From Henckelia pumila (Eukaryota > Streptophyta > Magnoliopsida > Lamiales > Gesneriaceae): 64,000 bases of DNA. The translations under genes and the position numbers were made by a program. The stretch spans positions 83,098,151 through 83,162,150 of the forward strand of contig NC_133120.1 in assembly GCF_033568475.1 (NCBI RefSeq), read 5' to 3'. Each line of letters starts with the position of its first letter. Within the stretch, counting starts at the first letter, position 1. This document shows positions 44,806-57,220 of the stretch, piece after piece. The notes beneath the pieces are model-generated. The model did no database searches, was not told the DNA's origin, and saw only the letters and a program-made list of their open reading frames with translations.

Positions 44806-47800
44806 TCACATATTCCGCAGATTGCGCATCCCAATGTTGTATATATGCTTTCTGAATATCGTCGTGGAAAGTGCCTTTGTGAAGAGATCTGATGAGTTCT
44901 CACTTGATTGAATATAACAGATATCAATATCTTTATTCTTCTCAAGCTCTTGAGTGTAGGCAAAGAACTTTGGGGGTATATGTTTTGTTCTGTCACTTTT
45001 GATGTATCCTTCTTTCATTTGAGCAATACATGCAGCATTGTCTTCATACAACGTCACAGGCTTCTTGTCTACTGATAATCCACAAGAATTTTGGATATGT
45101 TGTGACATTGATTTTAGCCAAACACATTCACGGCTTGCTTCATGTAGCGCAATAATCTCAGCGTGATTTGAAGAAGTTGTTACGAGTGTTTGTTTCTGTG
45201 AACGCCAAGAAATTGCGGTGCCTCCACGAGTAAATACATATCCGGTTTGAGAACGTGCCTTATGTGGATCAGATAAATATCCAGCATCAGCATAACCAAT
45301 GATACTTTGATTGGCGTCCTTTGAGTACAAAAGTCCCAAATCTGTTGTTCCTCGTAGATAACGAAATATATGTTTAATTCCGTTCCAGTGCCTCTTTGTT
45401 GGATATGAACTGAATCTTGCCAATAAATTTACAGCAAAAGATATATCAGGTCTAGTGCAATTTGCAAGATACATAAGGGCACCAATGGCACTTAGATATG
45501 GTACTTCTGGACCAAGAATAACTTCATCATCTCCACATGGACGAAATGGATCCTTTTCTATGTTTAATGATCTTACAACCATTGGAGTACTTAATGGATT
45601 TTATTTATCCATATTAAAACTTTTAAGGATCTTTTCTGTATAATTTTCCTGGTGAACAAAAATTTCACATTTTTTTTGTTCGATTTGCAAACCCAGACAA
45701 TACTTGGTTTTTCCAAGATCCTTCATTTCGAATTCTTCCTTCAAGTACATCATAACTTCTTGAATTTCTTTATTCGTTCCAATGATGTTTAAATCATCAA
45801 CATATACAACAATAATTACACATCCGGATGTTGTTTTCTTGATGAAAACACAAGGGCATATTGGATCATTTACATATCCCTTTTTCATCAAGTGCTCACT
45901 TAGCCGATTATACCACATTCGGCCGGATTGCTTTAACCCATATAATGATCTTTGCAATTTTACAGAATAAAATTCTCTGGGTTTTGAACTTTGTGCTTCA
46001 GGCATCTTAAATCCTTCAGGGATTTTCATATATATATCACTATCAAGTGATCCGTATAAGTAAGCTGTAACAACATCCATAAGACACATTTCCAAATTTT
46101 CAGACACTGCCAAATTAATCAAATATCGAAACGTAATTGCATCCATAACAGGAGAATACGTTTCTTCATAATCAATTCCAGGCCTTTGAGAAAAACCTTG
46201 TGCAACAAGTCTAGTTTTATATCTGACTATTTCATTTTTCTCATTTCACTTTCGAATAAAAACCCATTTGTATCCAACAGGTTTTACACCTTCAGGTGTG
46301 AGGACTATAGGTCCAAAAACATTGCGTTTATTCAGCGAATCCAATTCAACCTGGATGGCATCTTTCCATTTGACCCAATCATGACGAGTTTTACATTCAC
46401 CAAAAGATTTTGGTTCATGATCCTCATTTTCATTTACGATGTCACAAGCCACATTATAAGAAAATATCTCATCAATATCTTCTATGTCTTTTCGGTTCCA
46501 TATTTTTCCAGTATTAATATAATTGATAGAGATTTCACGATTCTCGTCAGTTTGTGGTTCTGACAGAATATTTTTATCATCAGGTGATTCTTCTGGAACA
46601 CCATTTTCTATTTTATGATCGTCGTGTTTCTCTATGCCTTTTATTTTCCGAAGATTTTTATCCTTGGAACCGACTGGTCTTCCACGCTTCAAGCGTTTTA
46701 TGACATCATGAGTGTCTTCAATTTGTTTTTTTGGAATTTCAATTCGAGCAAGGGCATTTACAGCATGTATATATGATTTTGTTACCCCTTTTGTGTCTGC
46801 AAATGCATCTGGCATTTGATTTGCAATTCTTTGCATGTGCACAATTTGCTGTACATCTTTCTCACATTGTTTGGTCCTTGGATCCAAATGTAACAATGAT
46901 GGTACATACCATGTGATTTCTTTTTCGATGTGTTTCTTTTCTCCCCCTAACACTGGGAAGATTTCTTCATTAAAATGACAATCAGCAAAGCGTGCTGTAA
47001 ACACATCGCCTGTCTGAGGCTCAAGATATCTAATGATTGATGGACTATCATAACCGATATAAATACCGATTTTTCTTTGAGGACCCATTTTTGATCGTTG
47101 AGGTGGTGCAATAGGCACATACACCATACATCCAAAAATTCTCAGATGAGAGATATTTGGTTCTTTACCAAATGCAAGTTGCAATGGGGAGAATTTATGA
47201 TATGCACTTGGTCTGATGCGAATTAATGCCGCAGCATGTAAAATTGCATGTCCCCATATAGAAATAGGGAGTTTTGTTCTCATAATCATTGGTCTAGCAA
47301 TCAGTTGTAGACGTTTAATCAATGATTCAGCTAATCCATTCTGTGTATGAACATGAGCAACAGGATGTTCAACAGTGATTCTCATTGACATACAATAATC
47401 ATTGAAAGTCTGGGATGTAAATTCTCCAGCATTATCAAGTCTTATTTTCTTGATTGTATAATCGGGAAATTGATTTCGCAATTTTATTATTTGAGCCATC
47501 AATCTTGCAAATGCCACATTGCGAGTTGACAATAAGCATACATGTGACCATCTGCTAGAGGCATCGATCAATACCATAAAGTATCGAAATGGTCCACATG
47601 GTGGATGAATTGGCCCACAAATATCACCCTGAATACGTTCAAGAAATATGGGTGATTCAGTTTGGATTTTAGCTGGCGATGGTCTTATAATAAGTTTTCC
47701 AAGAGAACATGCTTTACATTGAAACTTATTATTTTGAAAGATCTTCTGGTCTTTCAATGGATGACCATGCGTATTTTCAATAATTCTTCGCATCATTATT

Positions 47801-48300
47801 GAACCAGGATGTCCCAATCGATCATGCCAATTTGTTAATATTGAAGAACTATTAACCACCATATTTGATTCGATTGGCCTTATATGTGTATAATGCAATC
47901 CAGTAGGGAGCATTGATAATTTTTCAACCACATATTTCTTTCCTGATTTATATGTGGTAAGACACATATATTTCTGATTTTCATCAGTTATCGTCTCAGT
48001 ATCATACCCATGAGAGTATATGTCATTAAAACTCAACAGATTTCTTTTCGATTGTGGTGAATATAAAGCATCATTTATCAGAAATTTTGTACCATTAGGT
48101 AACAAAAAATGTGCCTTTCCACAACCTTCAATCAAGTCTACAGGACCTGATATGGTATTCACCATTGTTTTTGTTGGTTTTATTTCCAAGAAATATCTTT
48201 CATCTCGCAGAATAGTGTGTGTTGTACCACTATCTGGTATGCAAATTTCCATGATATTATTTCCATGTTTGCTCATAGCATTTTCCATATCAAACTTCAC
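44806..48300 (-). pseudogene. Copia pol: protease, integrase, reverse transcriptase, RNase H
   Basis: One frame spans protease (PDSGTTHTI), the integrase zinc region (H..H..CKAC) and core (GDICGPI and RLDNAGEF), RT (DVVTAYLYG and the YVDDLNIIG box near 45795), and RNase H (ADAGYLSD and the YEDNAACIAQ region), ending LFTKAL. It is interrupted by a TGA near 46244 and a TAA near 45601. The substitution types (CGA to TGA, for example) suggest simple decay. Integrase preceding RT separates it from the gypsy elements in this window. Confidence 0.9.
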
Positions 48301-48404
48301 AAAAAATGCAATAAAGAAAAATTAAGTACAATACAAATGCAAAATATAACATGCTTTATAATATTAAAAATACAAATTTGTTACAATATAGTCCCACCAA
48401 TCTT

Positions 48405-48839
48405 TTAATCAATGTCTTCGAAATTATTCAAAAAATCTGCAGCATTGAAACTAGTTGAGCCAATTAAATGGTCACTATTTTCAACAAAATTGGTCTCTTT
48501 TCCTTTCCCTTTTGTCGATTCTTTATAAAGCTTACATAGATGCTCAGGGGTTCGACAAATATGTGACCAATGTCCTGGAGTGCCACATCTATAACAAACA
48601 CTCTCAGATCTTTTTGAGTGATTTTCATTTTCACTCGGGTTTTCATGCTGCCTTTTTGGTGGGTGGTTCGCGACGTTCTTTTGAGATGAGTTATTGAAGT
48701 AACTATCTCTATTATTTTCATATCCACGGCCGCGACCACGACCGCGATCATTTTTACGTCCACGTCCACGTCCACGTCCTCGACCTCGTCCACGACCAAA
48801 ATCTGGTCTATGCCTTTGATTTTGATTTTCATTTTTCAT
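48405..48839 (-). pseudogene. Copia gag, C-terminal fragment with zinc knuckle
   Basis: The ORF reads through an Arg/Gly repeat (RGRGRGRGRGR) to the knuckle CYRCGTPGHWSHIC. It lacks the capsid domain that normally precedes these. It ends FEDID followed by a stop, and pol begins about 100 bases later in another frame. The start lies only 16 bases from the 5' LTR, so the missing gag and leader were removed by deletion. Confidence 0.8.
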
Positions 48840-48855
48840 TACGGCATTTCCAACG

Positions 48856-49131
48856 TGTTGTGAAAAAGTAAAATTTTACGGTAAAAAGTAAATATTCCAA
48901 AACTCAAAATATATCAAACTCTACACTTTATAATATTTTTCTCTCAACTTCAATTATATTTTTCATCACAAATGAAGACCTATTTATAGATCCACAATTG
49001 AGATTAGTCCAAAAATAAATACATCATCATCTACATCATCACACACTAATTTTTCACATTTTACAACTCAATATTCAACATTCAACATTCAATATTCAAC
49101 ATAATATTAATAATAATAATATTTTTCAACA
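48856..49131 (-). repeat. 5' LTR of the copia element
   Basis: 276 bp, matching the left LTR except for two changes seen by eye. TCAAT follows at 49132-49136. Confidence 0.95.
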
Positions 49132-49136
49132 TCAAT

Positions 49137-50087
49137 AAATTTTTTTTTTTTTTAAAAAACTTATAATTATAATAGTATGTGGCAGAATTGGATGGGTTGG
49201 TTTTTGCTTTGCTAGGTTGGCATGCATGGTCGCATGGAGGTGATGTAACCGTTGATTTTATGTGGAAACCTAAGGAGATAAGGTTGTCTTGTACCTTTTT
49301 ATTGATGATAATCGGAATACGTGCGATGTATGTGTAAAAAATAGAGTTTTTTTTTTTTTTTTTTGAAATTTTAAAAAATAGAGTGTTATTCTATATAAGT
49401 TTATATGCTTTTTGCAATAAAATTAATATTTTAATAATTTATGTTAAATTTATCTTTCAAAACTCAAAATAAATCATGTTTTTAGATTTGGATATTTTGT
49501 CGTAGATTTGGATATTTTGTCGTGGTTTTGAGTTTGTTTATAATATTATTTCTAATGAAAATGTAAAGTAACGTAATGTTGAAATTATAAAAATATAATC
49601 ACCAAAAAGTGTTTATTAATAATAACTCTTGCATCATCATCATCATTATAATATATTTCACATGAGACGATTTCACTGATCTATAATTAATATCTGTTAG
49701 ATTGGTTAGATTATACCGACTCATGTATATTTACAATAGAACAATATTTTTGTCATAAAAATTAACATTTTTTTTCATGAGTCGTCGAATATAGATGACT
49801 CATCTCACAAAATTGACTCGGAAAAACATCTCTTAATAGTTTTTGTTTTGTTGTTATTGTAAATTGTTGTTATTATTATTATTTATAATATTCGTTCGAT
49901 CGAACTCCTTGCCTTTTCATAATACTCGCACATTTCTTAAAATTTAAAAAAAAAAACATAAATTTCTCTTAATTGTATGATCACGTGAAAACTGTGGGTA
50001 ACAATATATATATATACAGACATACGGATTACGGAGTACAGAATTATATAATAATAATAATAAAAAGAAAAAAGCACGTACGTTACG
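49137..50087. other. Intergenic region between the copia element and the IDD gene
   Basis: No gene is supported. It contains poly(T) runs and a GAGACG-type repeat at 49668-49836. Bases near 50087 probably include the IDD 3' UTR. Confidence 0.6.
49668..49836. repeat. GAGACGGT-type dispersed repeat, copy 3
   Basis: It begins ACATGAGACGATTTCACTGATC and shows the GACTCATGTATATTTACAATAGA and CATAAAAATTAACATTTTT modules that resemble the interior of copies 1 and 2 (each cited in part). It is degenerate. Confidence 0.4.
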
Positions 50088-51955
50088 TTACTGATTATTA
50101 TTATTACTAGTGGTGGAGTGGTTCATCCCCATATCTGATTCCATGGAAGCAAATTTGGCGAGTTCTAATTGCGGCAAGAAAGGCACCACATCGCCCCCCA
50201 TTCCAAGAAAATCCCTCGTCAAGCTGCTACGCCCCACGCCATGCAAGAACACTGAACTCTGAATCATCGATGGCGGCTCTGCAGACTTATTAATATTCAT
50301 CATCCCCCTTGATGCGTCGAAATTCATGGATGAACCAGCCATCGTATTCTCCGGCAGTGTGCTGAAAACCCCATGTAATTCGCTTCTGTTTTGATGGGAA
50401 GAATTCGGAGAATTGAGCATCACTCCGGTTGTGTTGCCGAAGAACGTCTGAGGAATATTATTGCTTTTAGTCGAGCCCATTTGAGCTGCTTTTTGTAGAA
50501 GTGCAGTAGCAGACATTGAGGATGAAATATAGTTTGAGTGATGATTCATCATCTGCTTTTGATCATGAGAGTACGACAGTGAATTGGCCACCATTAATGT
50601 ATTTGAGTTCCCTTTGCTGCAGCAGCTTATAATCGCTGCTGGCTCCTCCTTCAAGCTTGGAGATATGGACAGAATATTTGAGTAATTTCCCATCGACGAG
50701 TTTAACCCGAAAATGTCATGACCGGAAGTAGTACTTATCGACATCATTTCAGGCAAATTATTATTGCTTGAACTTGAAGCAGCTGGCATCAGGAGATTAG
50801 GATTATTATTATGATCCAACCAAAGTGATAATCTTGGCTTCTGCTGCTGCTGATGATGATCATCTTGATCCATATTGAAGAGTACTGAATTTCCAGCGGC
50901 AAATTCCGGCCTATATCCGGTGGCGAAACCGGTTGGCTGATGATGTAATTGAATATTATTGATCAGATTTGGATTCTTGAATTCATGATCATTTCTCAAG
51001 TTGTGATCATTAATAATATTAACTCCACAACCAATTGATGATATTCTTGAATTTTCCACAGCTAAGGCATCACAGAAAGCACGGTGCGTGATGAAACTAT
51101 CTTTCCTGTATTAAATATTATTTAAAAAAAATCCAATCAATCAAAGAATGTACCGATTTAAATACAAAGTAGTAGTAGTAGTATAGACTATAGTACATGT
51201 GCAAAGACAATATTTATTACCCAATCATTTGCTGACAATATTACATCAAAAACTCAAAAGCTAGTCATGCAGGCATTTAATTCTCTATTGATGTTCCCAA
51301 ATTAGGTGTAAACTAAAAATTACTAACCTGGAAAAGAGTGTGCCACAGTCACACTTGTACTCTTTAGTGCCACAAGTTTTCGAGTGAGCTTTCCAATCTG
51401 ACTGAACCGCATATTTCTTGGAACATTTCTCACATTTCCACTTCTTTTCGCCGTGTTTCCGGCTGAAATGCTTCTTGATTCCGGTGAGATCTCCGAGGGC
51501 TCGGGCCGGGTCGTGGTGGACGCAGGTCTTTTCCGGGCATATGTAAACCTTTTTCTTGATTTGATCTTTGTTGGCTCTTGGCTTCAGCTTCCATGGAAGA
51601 TTGTGGCCTCTTCTGTGAAGCTGCAGGTTTTGGTCTCTTCGAAAACCCTTGTTGCAGATTTCACAGAAGAATCTGTCAGTGGCCATGAGTGTCTTTGGTG
51701 AAAGAGCAAGAACTTCTGCATCTGGATCTGTTCAAATTAAAACCCACAAAAATTTATATAAAGTTAAACTAAAAATATCATAATCTATGAATTAATAAAT
51801 TAATTACCAGGAGTTCCGGGTAGATTTCTTCTCTTCTTGGCAATTACTATGGGTTTGGAGTTATCGGAGCTAGGGTTAGGGCTTAGTAGTTGGGGTTCTT
51901 GATGAAAGAATGTTGCAGAAGCTGAATTAAGCGCAGAAAACACGTCACCAGACAT
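50088..51955 (-). CDS. INDETERMINATE-DOMAIN (IDD) C2H2 zinc-finger transcription factor
   Basis: Three coding exons on the minus strand, 51955-51808, 51727-51328 and 51105-50088, join in frame to about 521 residues. A KKRRNLPGTP nuclear-localisation segment precedes the ID domain. The domain has four fingers: C2H2 (CEICNKGFRRDQNLQLH), a long C2H2 (CPEKTC...H...H), C2HC (CEKCSKKYAVQSDWKAH) and a C2HC finger split by intron 2 (CDCGTLFSR then KDSFITHRAFC). The C-terminal half is Ser/Asn/His-rich. It carries the conserved TALLQKAAQMG and LTRDFLGMGG motifs used for protein interaction in this family. The finger sequence resembles the IDD4/5/6 and JACKDAW-type group more than IDD1/2, but I do not assign an orthologue. 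Introns are GT-AG. IDD proteins act in the nucleus, often with GRAS partners such as SCARECROW and DELLA. Confidence 0.93.
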
Positions 51956-52151
51956 CTTTTGCAAAAGGGTACTTGCTGGAAATTAACTCATCAAGATTCC
52001 AAATTATCTTTGAAACGGTGCAAAAAACCAAAAAGAAATTAACAATTAGCTAGCTAGGCTGCTGATGACTCCTAACAGCTTCTTCAAATACAAACAGACT
52101 AATTCTTTGGTGTTATTCAAATCCCCTGTGTATCAGACTCAGCCAAAACAA

Positions 52152-52188
<37 letters not shown>

Positions 52189-52600
52189 ACCCAAAATTCA
52201 GACACAAAAGTGTGAGAAGTTTGCATCCAAAAAGAATTATACAAACATAAAAATATGACTAGTACTTGTAAATTTGGTGAGCTAGTGTTGTTATCGAGGA
52301 GAGATTTGTTTGATTTGAAGAGAAAAAAACACCAAAAATAATTGAAAGCTAAAGAGAATATTTCCTCTCATTTTTTTCTAACCACCAAACACTCATCTTT
52401 TCTCTCTATCTCTATTGCAAACTTTCTTATCTGTCTTTTTATCTCTTATTTTCAAAGTCGGTCAGCCATAGATTTAGCTTGCTATACCTACTAGAGTGGG
52501 CCCCTTTATATAAAATTTATTTGCTTTATATATATATATAAAATAATTTTTAGCAAAGAGACTATTGGTTTTAAATTTTAGTGAGTTCTAATTCATTGGT
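51956..52600 (-). promoter_or_regulatory. 5' UTR and proximal promoter of the IDD gene
   Basis: An (AAAG)n run at 52151-52189 and pyrimidine/purine-rich sequence around 52370-52450 suggest a long 5' UTR on the minus strand. A TATATAAAG box on that strand lies near 52503-52511. The transcription start is not known. Confidence 0.35.
52151..52189. repeat. (AAAG)n microsatellite
   Basis: About ten tandem AAAG units are visible, in the likely 5' UTR of the IDD gene. Confidence 0.9.
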
Positions 52601-52840
52601 AGGTACACATTGGATATGCTGCTACTTAAGCATAGTGTGTAATTTGGGTTCCAGACGTAATTATAATAAAAAAAATCGTATGAGGGTATTTATTAATTAA
52701 TTCAACACATTATTATATATCATAGATATTTCTATAGTAGTACTTTAATTTTATATATTTGTCGAACGAACATAAATCATCTCCACATATACATTTGTTG
52801 GTCACTAAAATCGATTTGACCATAACATATATATGATGTA

Positions 52841-52843
<3 letters not shown>

Positions 52844-52889
<46 letters not shown>
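52844..52889. repeat. (TA)n microsatellite
   Basis: About 45 bases of TA repeats. Confidence 0.95.
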
Positions 52890-52892
<3 letters not shown>

Positions 52893-54668
52893 TTCGCAAT
52901 TCCAACTGTAGACAATACAAAAAGGTGTGTCCAGATGAAATGCTAGGCGAAGTCTAAATATGAGGGATGGGCATATCAAGATTTTAACTTTTTTGACAAA
53001 CGTGGGGTTTTAATATTCTTTCTTTATGTTATATTATAATGATTATTATATTAATTTATTTTGTCTCCAAAGTTTAATCAGCATTTCTTTTTCCAACTTT
53101 TTTGCCCAACACGTTATATTAATTAAACCAGGCAAAAAAACATCAAGGCACCATAGAGTTAATTAAAGTACGTAGCCTCTGTGACGTAGTGATAATTAAT
53201 ATTAGTATTGTTTATATTTAAAAAGGTAAAAAGTAAATTGCCTTTTTATGAGTCGTGCAATCAGAGAATAAAATGATTAAACCATAATTAAAAGTTAGAC
53301 CCTTTTTCGTGTATTATGTGGGAATCTATAAAAGTAAATACTACCTGTCAGCAAACGTGTAACCTATAAATAAAACATGATGTTTGCTTTGAATTTTTGG
53401 CATCTAAAAGAATTTAAATTCCCGGACACTAATAACATATAAATGAATGAATAACAAAAAAGATTAAGGCACCTTTTGCCTGAGACGATAAATTAAAAAT
53501 AAAAATAACTCTAATTAAATTGAGACAAACACAAGTTGATAGAAATAAATTAAAACATATACCGACGATAAAATACATAAAAGCTCGAACATAGAATATA
53601 ACAGCAAGGCTATTTAGACTAGATATTTCTTATATTATCGCATCAATATAGATGATATATATAACGAATATATATAATATAAAATTTGAAATTCCCAAGG
53701 AGGTTTCCGCAGCCACCCGTGAACCTCTTCTCTTCTCCCTCTGTGTGTCACGAATGGGGCTGATTTTTGGGTCCCATTCTCCCCTTGTCGCTGTATATTA
53801 AATTCAAATTTATAATAATATAGGGAATTCTTTTTTTCCTTATATATCAAAATTTATAATAAATTAGTTTAAATGAAGAAAAAATATCTTATGCTTAACT
53901 CGAATCTTTAAAAATTGTATATCTCATGCAAATTTTTATTCCATAATACATTAAATTTTGTCACTACGTGCGATTTTCAAATTACGCTTTCCTTACCTTC
54001 TTAAAGTTACGTACTAAACTAAATCGTGCTACGTTAAAAATTACTATTAATGTGTAACCAATGAAACTTAATTATGAACATTTAATTCAGTACTTATAAA
54101 ATGAATGTTAATTTTAAAAGAAAAGATTCGATATTTACCAAATAATTAGAAGCGGCCCATTTCTAGTATGTGAGATTGAAATTATAAGTTTCGGAACAAA
54201 GAATATTTTACATTTATGCTCACCATGTAACTGTTTTTGGCTGCATGCGCTTGGATTTTACCACGAACCAGAATTCCTTTATTATTTGGGGGAAAAATAA
54301 AAATTTGGGAAACAAATTAAATTAAGTAATCAAATTTATTGTTTAATTACGATAAATTTATATATAATATTTCATTATTATAACTTAAATTTAATAATTT
54401 ATAATCACGGTCTCGCGTATAATCAGTAATGCCGCGCACATGCACACGTAGGAACATGCACATGGTGACCTAGACTTTGGTCTCAAAATAATTCTAGAGC
54501 TACTATTTATTTTATAAATATATTATCATCTAAAACACAATTATTTTATCTGCCAGTTATCGAATTCAAGATATGATTTGTGAAATAAAATTATGTGACG
54601 CACACCTAATTACGTACTATTGTATTGTTGTTTTAAAACACGTTCTAACATCATATTTTCAATATGAC

Positions 54669-55556
54669 CAGGGACGGAATTAGAATTTTTAAGTGAGCGA
54701 GACGAATTTAGTATTATGTAATTATTTATTATTAAAAAAATTAATATATATATACACATAATAATATAAAAAAATAATTTTGACTCATATCATTGAGAGA
54801 AGTTTATTAAAATTTTGAAAATTTAATTTCTTATAAAAAAGTTTAAAATAAAAATTAAATATGTGGAATTCATATTAAATTATGTAAAAGTTAAAATAAC
54901 TATTTCAAAGTTTTTCAATATTTAAAATACTAAAATTAAAATTTTAATAACTGCAAAGAAAATATTTAACATGCAGATTAAAAATTAAATAATATGTAAT
55001 TTTTTTATTTAAATATATATTATATTTAGATAAATTATTATACTCGATTTTTTTATGCACAATTTCAAACTAAGTAATGATTAAATTTATTATGAAATTT
55101 TGAACAAAATATGTATAATTGTAATATCAATGAATAAGTGTTAAAACATAAATCTTCCATATTTAATTAAAAATTTAACACCTAAAAAACTCCACGCTCT
55201 ATGAAATTAAAATTGAAATAATTACTCCATCAAAAAAAATTGAAATAGTTAAATTAATCTAATTAATATATCTATGACATACTAACATTTATATTATTTT
55301 TTTTAATTTTTTAGAATAGTGATTATAATTTTAGTAGTTTGATAAATCCAAAAATTGATGATTGCACAAGAAATTAGATTAAAACAAAATAAAAATACTT
55401 ATTTAAATATAACTGTTTTTTATTTGTTAAATCGTTGAATACATTTTTTTCAAAATATTTGCAATTAAATGTGATACATATTATTTGACTTTTTGTATTA
55501 TAGCTTATTCTTGCGGGATTAATGAAAAATATACAATGATCTCACAAATATAATTT

Positions 55557-55605
<49 letters not shown>

Positions 55606-55670
55606 AAAATATTTTGGAAAAATTGAAGGGGGGTGACGGCCCCCACCGGTCCCCTCTAGCTCCATCTCTG
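54669..55670. mobile_element. Non-autonomous hAT-type element with perfect 8-bp target duplication
   Basis: The element starts CAGGGACGGAATTAGAA and ends, on the reverse complement, CAGAGATGGAGCTAGAG, a 17-bp imperfect terminal inverted repeat. The flanks AATATGAC (54661-54668 and 55671-55678) are identical, the 8-bp duplication of hAT transposition. The 1002-bp interior is AT-rich with an (AT)n run and a GGGGGGTGACGGCCCCC palindromic word near the right end. No transposase is encoded. Confidence 0.85.
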
Positions 55671-57148
55671 AATATGACTACGAGTGTATATATATATGTG
55701 TGTGTAGTATGAGTAAACAAACCAACCGGCCCCTAAGAATCACGATTTAATGTGTTATTAGTATCAAGATCTCAAGTTTAAAATTAGTCGAGTACAAGTT
55801 AGCATGATAATATGGTGTATTTAAGGTCAAATTAAAAACGTACGCTGCATTGAGGCCAAGTTGTAGCATGCACAAGTGGACTTGTAAAGAAGATAGAGAC
55901 ATTATAATTAATTTAATTAATTACTTGAAAAGATCCATTCGTGGAATTAATGGATCATTGTTGGTCGAATATTAATTAATTGGTTTTATATTCTTTATCA
56001 TATAAAATATGGAGATAATGAAATTGTAACAGAGACAGCAAGTTGAATCAATGCAGGTCTAATTTACTTGTGGTCATCGCAAACGATTCCATTTCCATTT
56101 TGTTGGGGCTAACCACACATGCTCATGTCTATTTATAGGATAATAAATAAATCAATAAAATAATTTTCAATACAGGAGGAGTATCCAATGCAACTAGCAT
56201 ACTGCATATCTCAATAATATGAGCCGAATTATCAACACTTTTTTTAGAAAAAATAATATGATTTGTTTTTTTTTTTTTTTAAAACAAAATATGAGATTGG
56301 CCATAAAACTTTTTAACCTACAGTTGCAGTCACCCTCCGATGCACATTGCATCTATAAACCTCAACCCTAACAAAACAACATGTAAATCACGTTAGTCGG
56401 CAAACCGCACTAAGCTGGGGAATTAATTAACGATGTGGCAAATGATATCCCTCTATTTGTTGGTCTTTGGAGACAAGAGTAAAAAAGAGCATTTGTATAC
56501 TTTTTTTTTTCTGCATCTATTTAATTTTATATTCTAAAATCAGTCAATAATTCATGAGAATGTGGAGGTAGAGGAGGAGGAGGAGAAACACATTCTTTAA
56601 CAGTGGCCTGTCAGAATGTTCAAACAATTTAACATTAAAAGAAAATGCTACTGAATGAATATTTTCTTAAAATTTAATAATGAAAAATTCTTGAAATTGG
56701 ATTAAATAAATGTACAGTACTAGATCTTTGATGCAACCAAGTAACATGGGTATGATTGTATCTTGGTCTAGAGTTGTCTGCTGATATAAAATCCCGCTAG
56801 CATCGATCCTACTTTTATATTTAATTTAGGAAATCAGTAAAATATCTTATTTTGAAATTTTTTTTTTAAAAAAAACTTTATAAAATTTTAAATATTTTTA
56901 TTTGAGATAATTGGATTTTTTTTTTAAAAAAGCCTTATATAATTTTAAATATTTTTATTCTGAGATAATTGGATTAAAAATGAACTCAACAAATTATTGT
57001 GATTTAAAAATTTTATTTGGTTTCATACTGGATTCGAGAGACCTGCCCCACCCTTTTTGGCCCAAGTAAAATAAAATTAAGCCCATATTTGCTGGACCAG
57101 GTATATTCAAAAAACTGGCCCACAGAAAACAAAAAGTACAAAATTACA

Positions 57149-57220
57149 GGGGCATTCCGAGAATTGAACTCGGGACCTCTCGCACCCTAAGCGAGAATCA
57201 TACCACTAGACCAAATGCCC
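57149..57220 (-). tRNA. tRNA-Pro (anticodon AGG)
   Basis: The minus strand folds into a full cloverleaf. The acceptor stem is GGGCATT/AATGCCC with discriminator C. The anticodon stem is CTCGC/GCGAG around loop TTAGGGT, and the T arm is CCGAG-TTCAATT-CTCGG. The loop centre AGG is the proline anticodon. There is no intron and no encoded CCA, as expected for a nuclear gene. The A-box-like TGGTCTAGTGG is intact. Confidence 0.95.

Larger units (their letters stand above)
44365..49131 (-). mobile_element. Ty1/copia retrotransposon with deleted 5' internal region
   Basis: Two 276-bp LTRs (44365-44640 and 48856-49131) begin TGTTG and end CAACA. They are flanked by the target duplication TCAAT (44360-44364 and 49132-49136). 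Coding is on the minus strand in the order gag, protease, integrase, RT, RNase H, which defines copia. The 16-base gap between the 5' LTR and the gag fragment has no tRNA-Met-like primer-binding site, and the gag N-terminus is missing. The polypurine tract CACAAGGGGGAG (minus strand) abuts the left LTR. I saw only two differences between the LTRs, so the insertion is young. Confidence 0.9.
52601..57148. other. AT-rich intergenic region
   Basis: No gene is supported in this 4.5-kb stretch. It contains (TA)n at 52844-52889, the hAT-type element at 54669-55670, (AT)n at 55563-55603 inside that element, and a GGA repeat near 56570-56583. Short ORFs here look random. Confidence 0.65.

Noticed and set aside
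52065-52250. 61-codon plus ORF with an ERKKERKK run
   Set aside because: It is a translation of the (AAAG)n repeat in the IDD upstream region.
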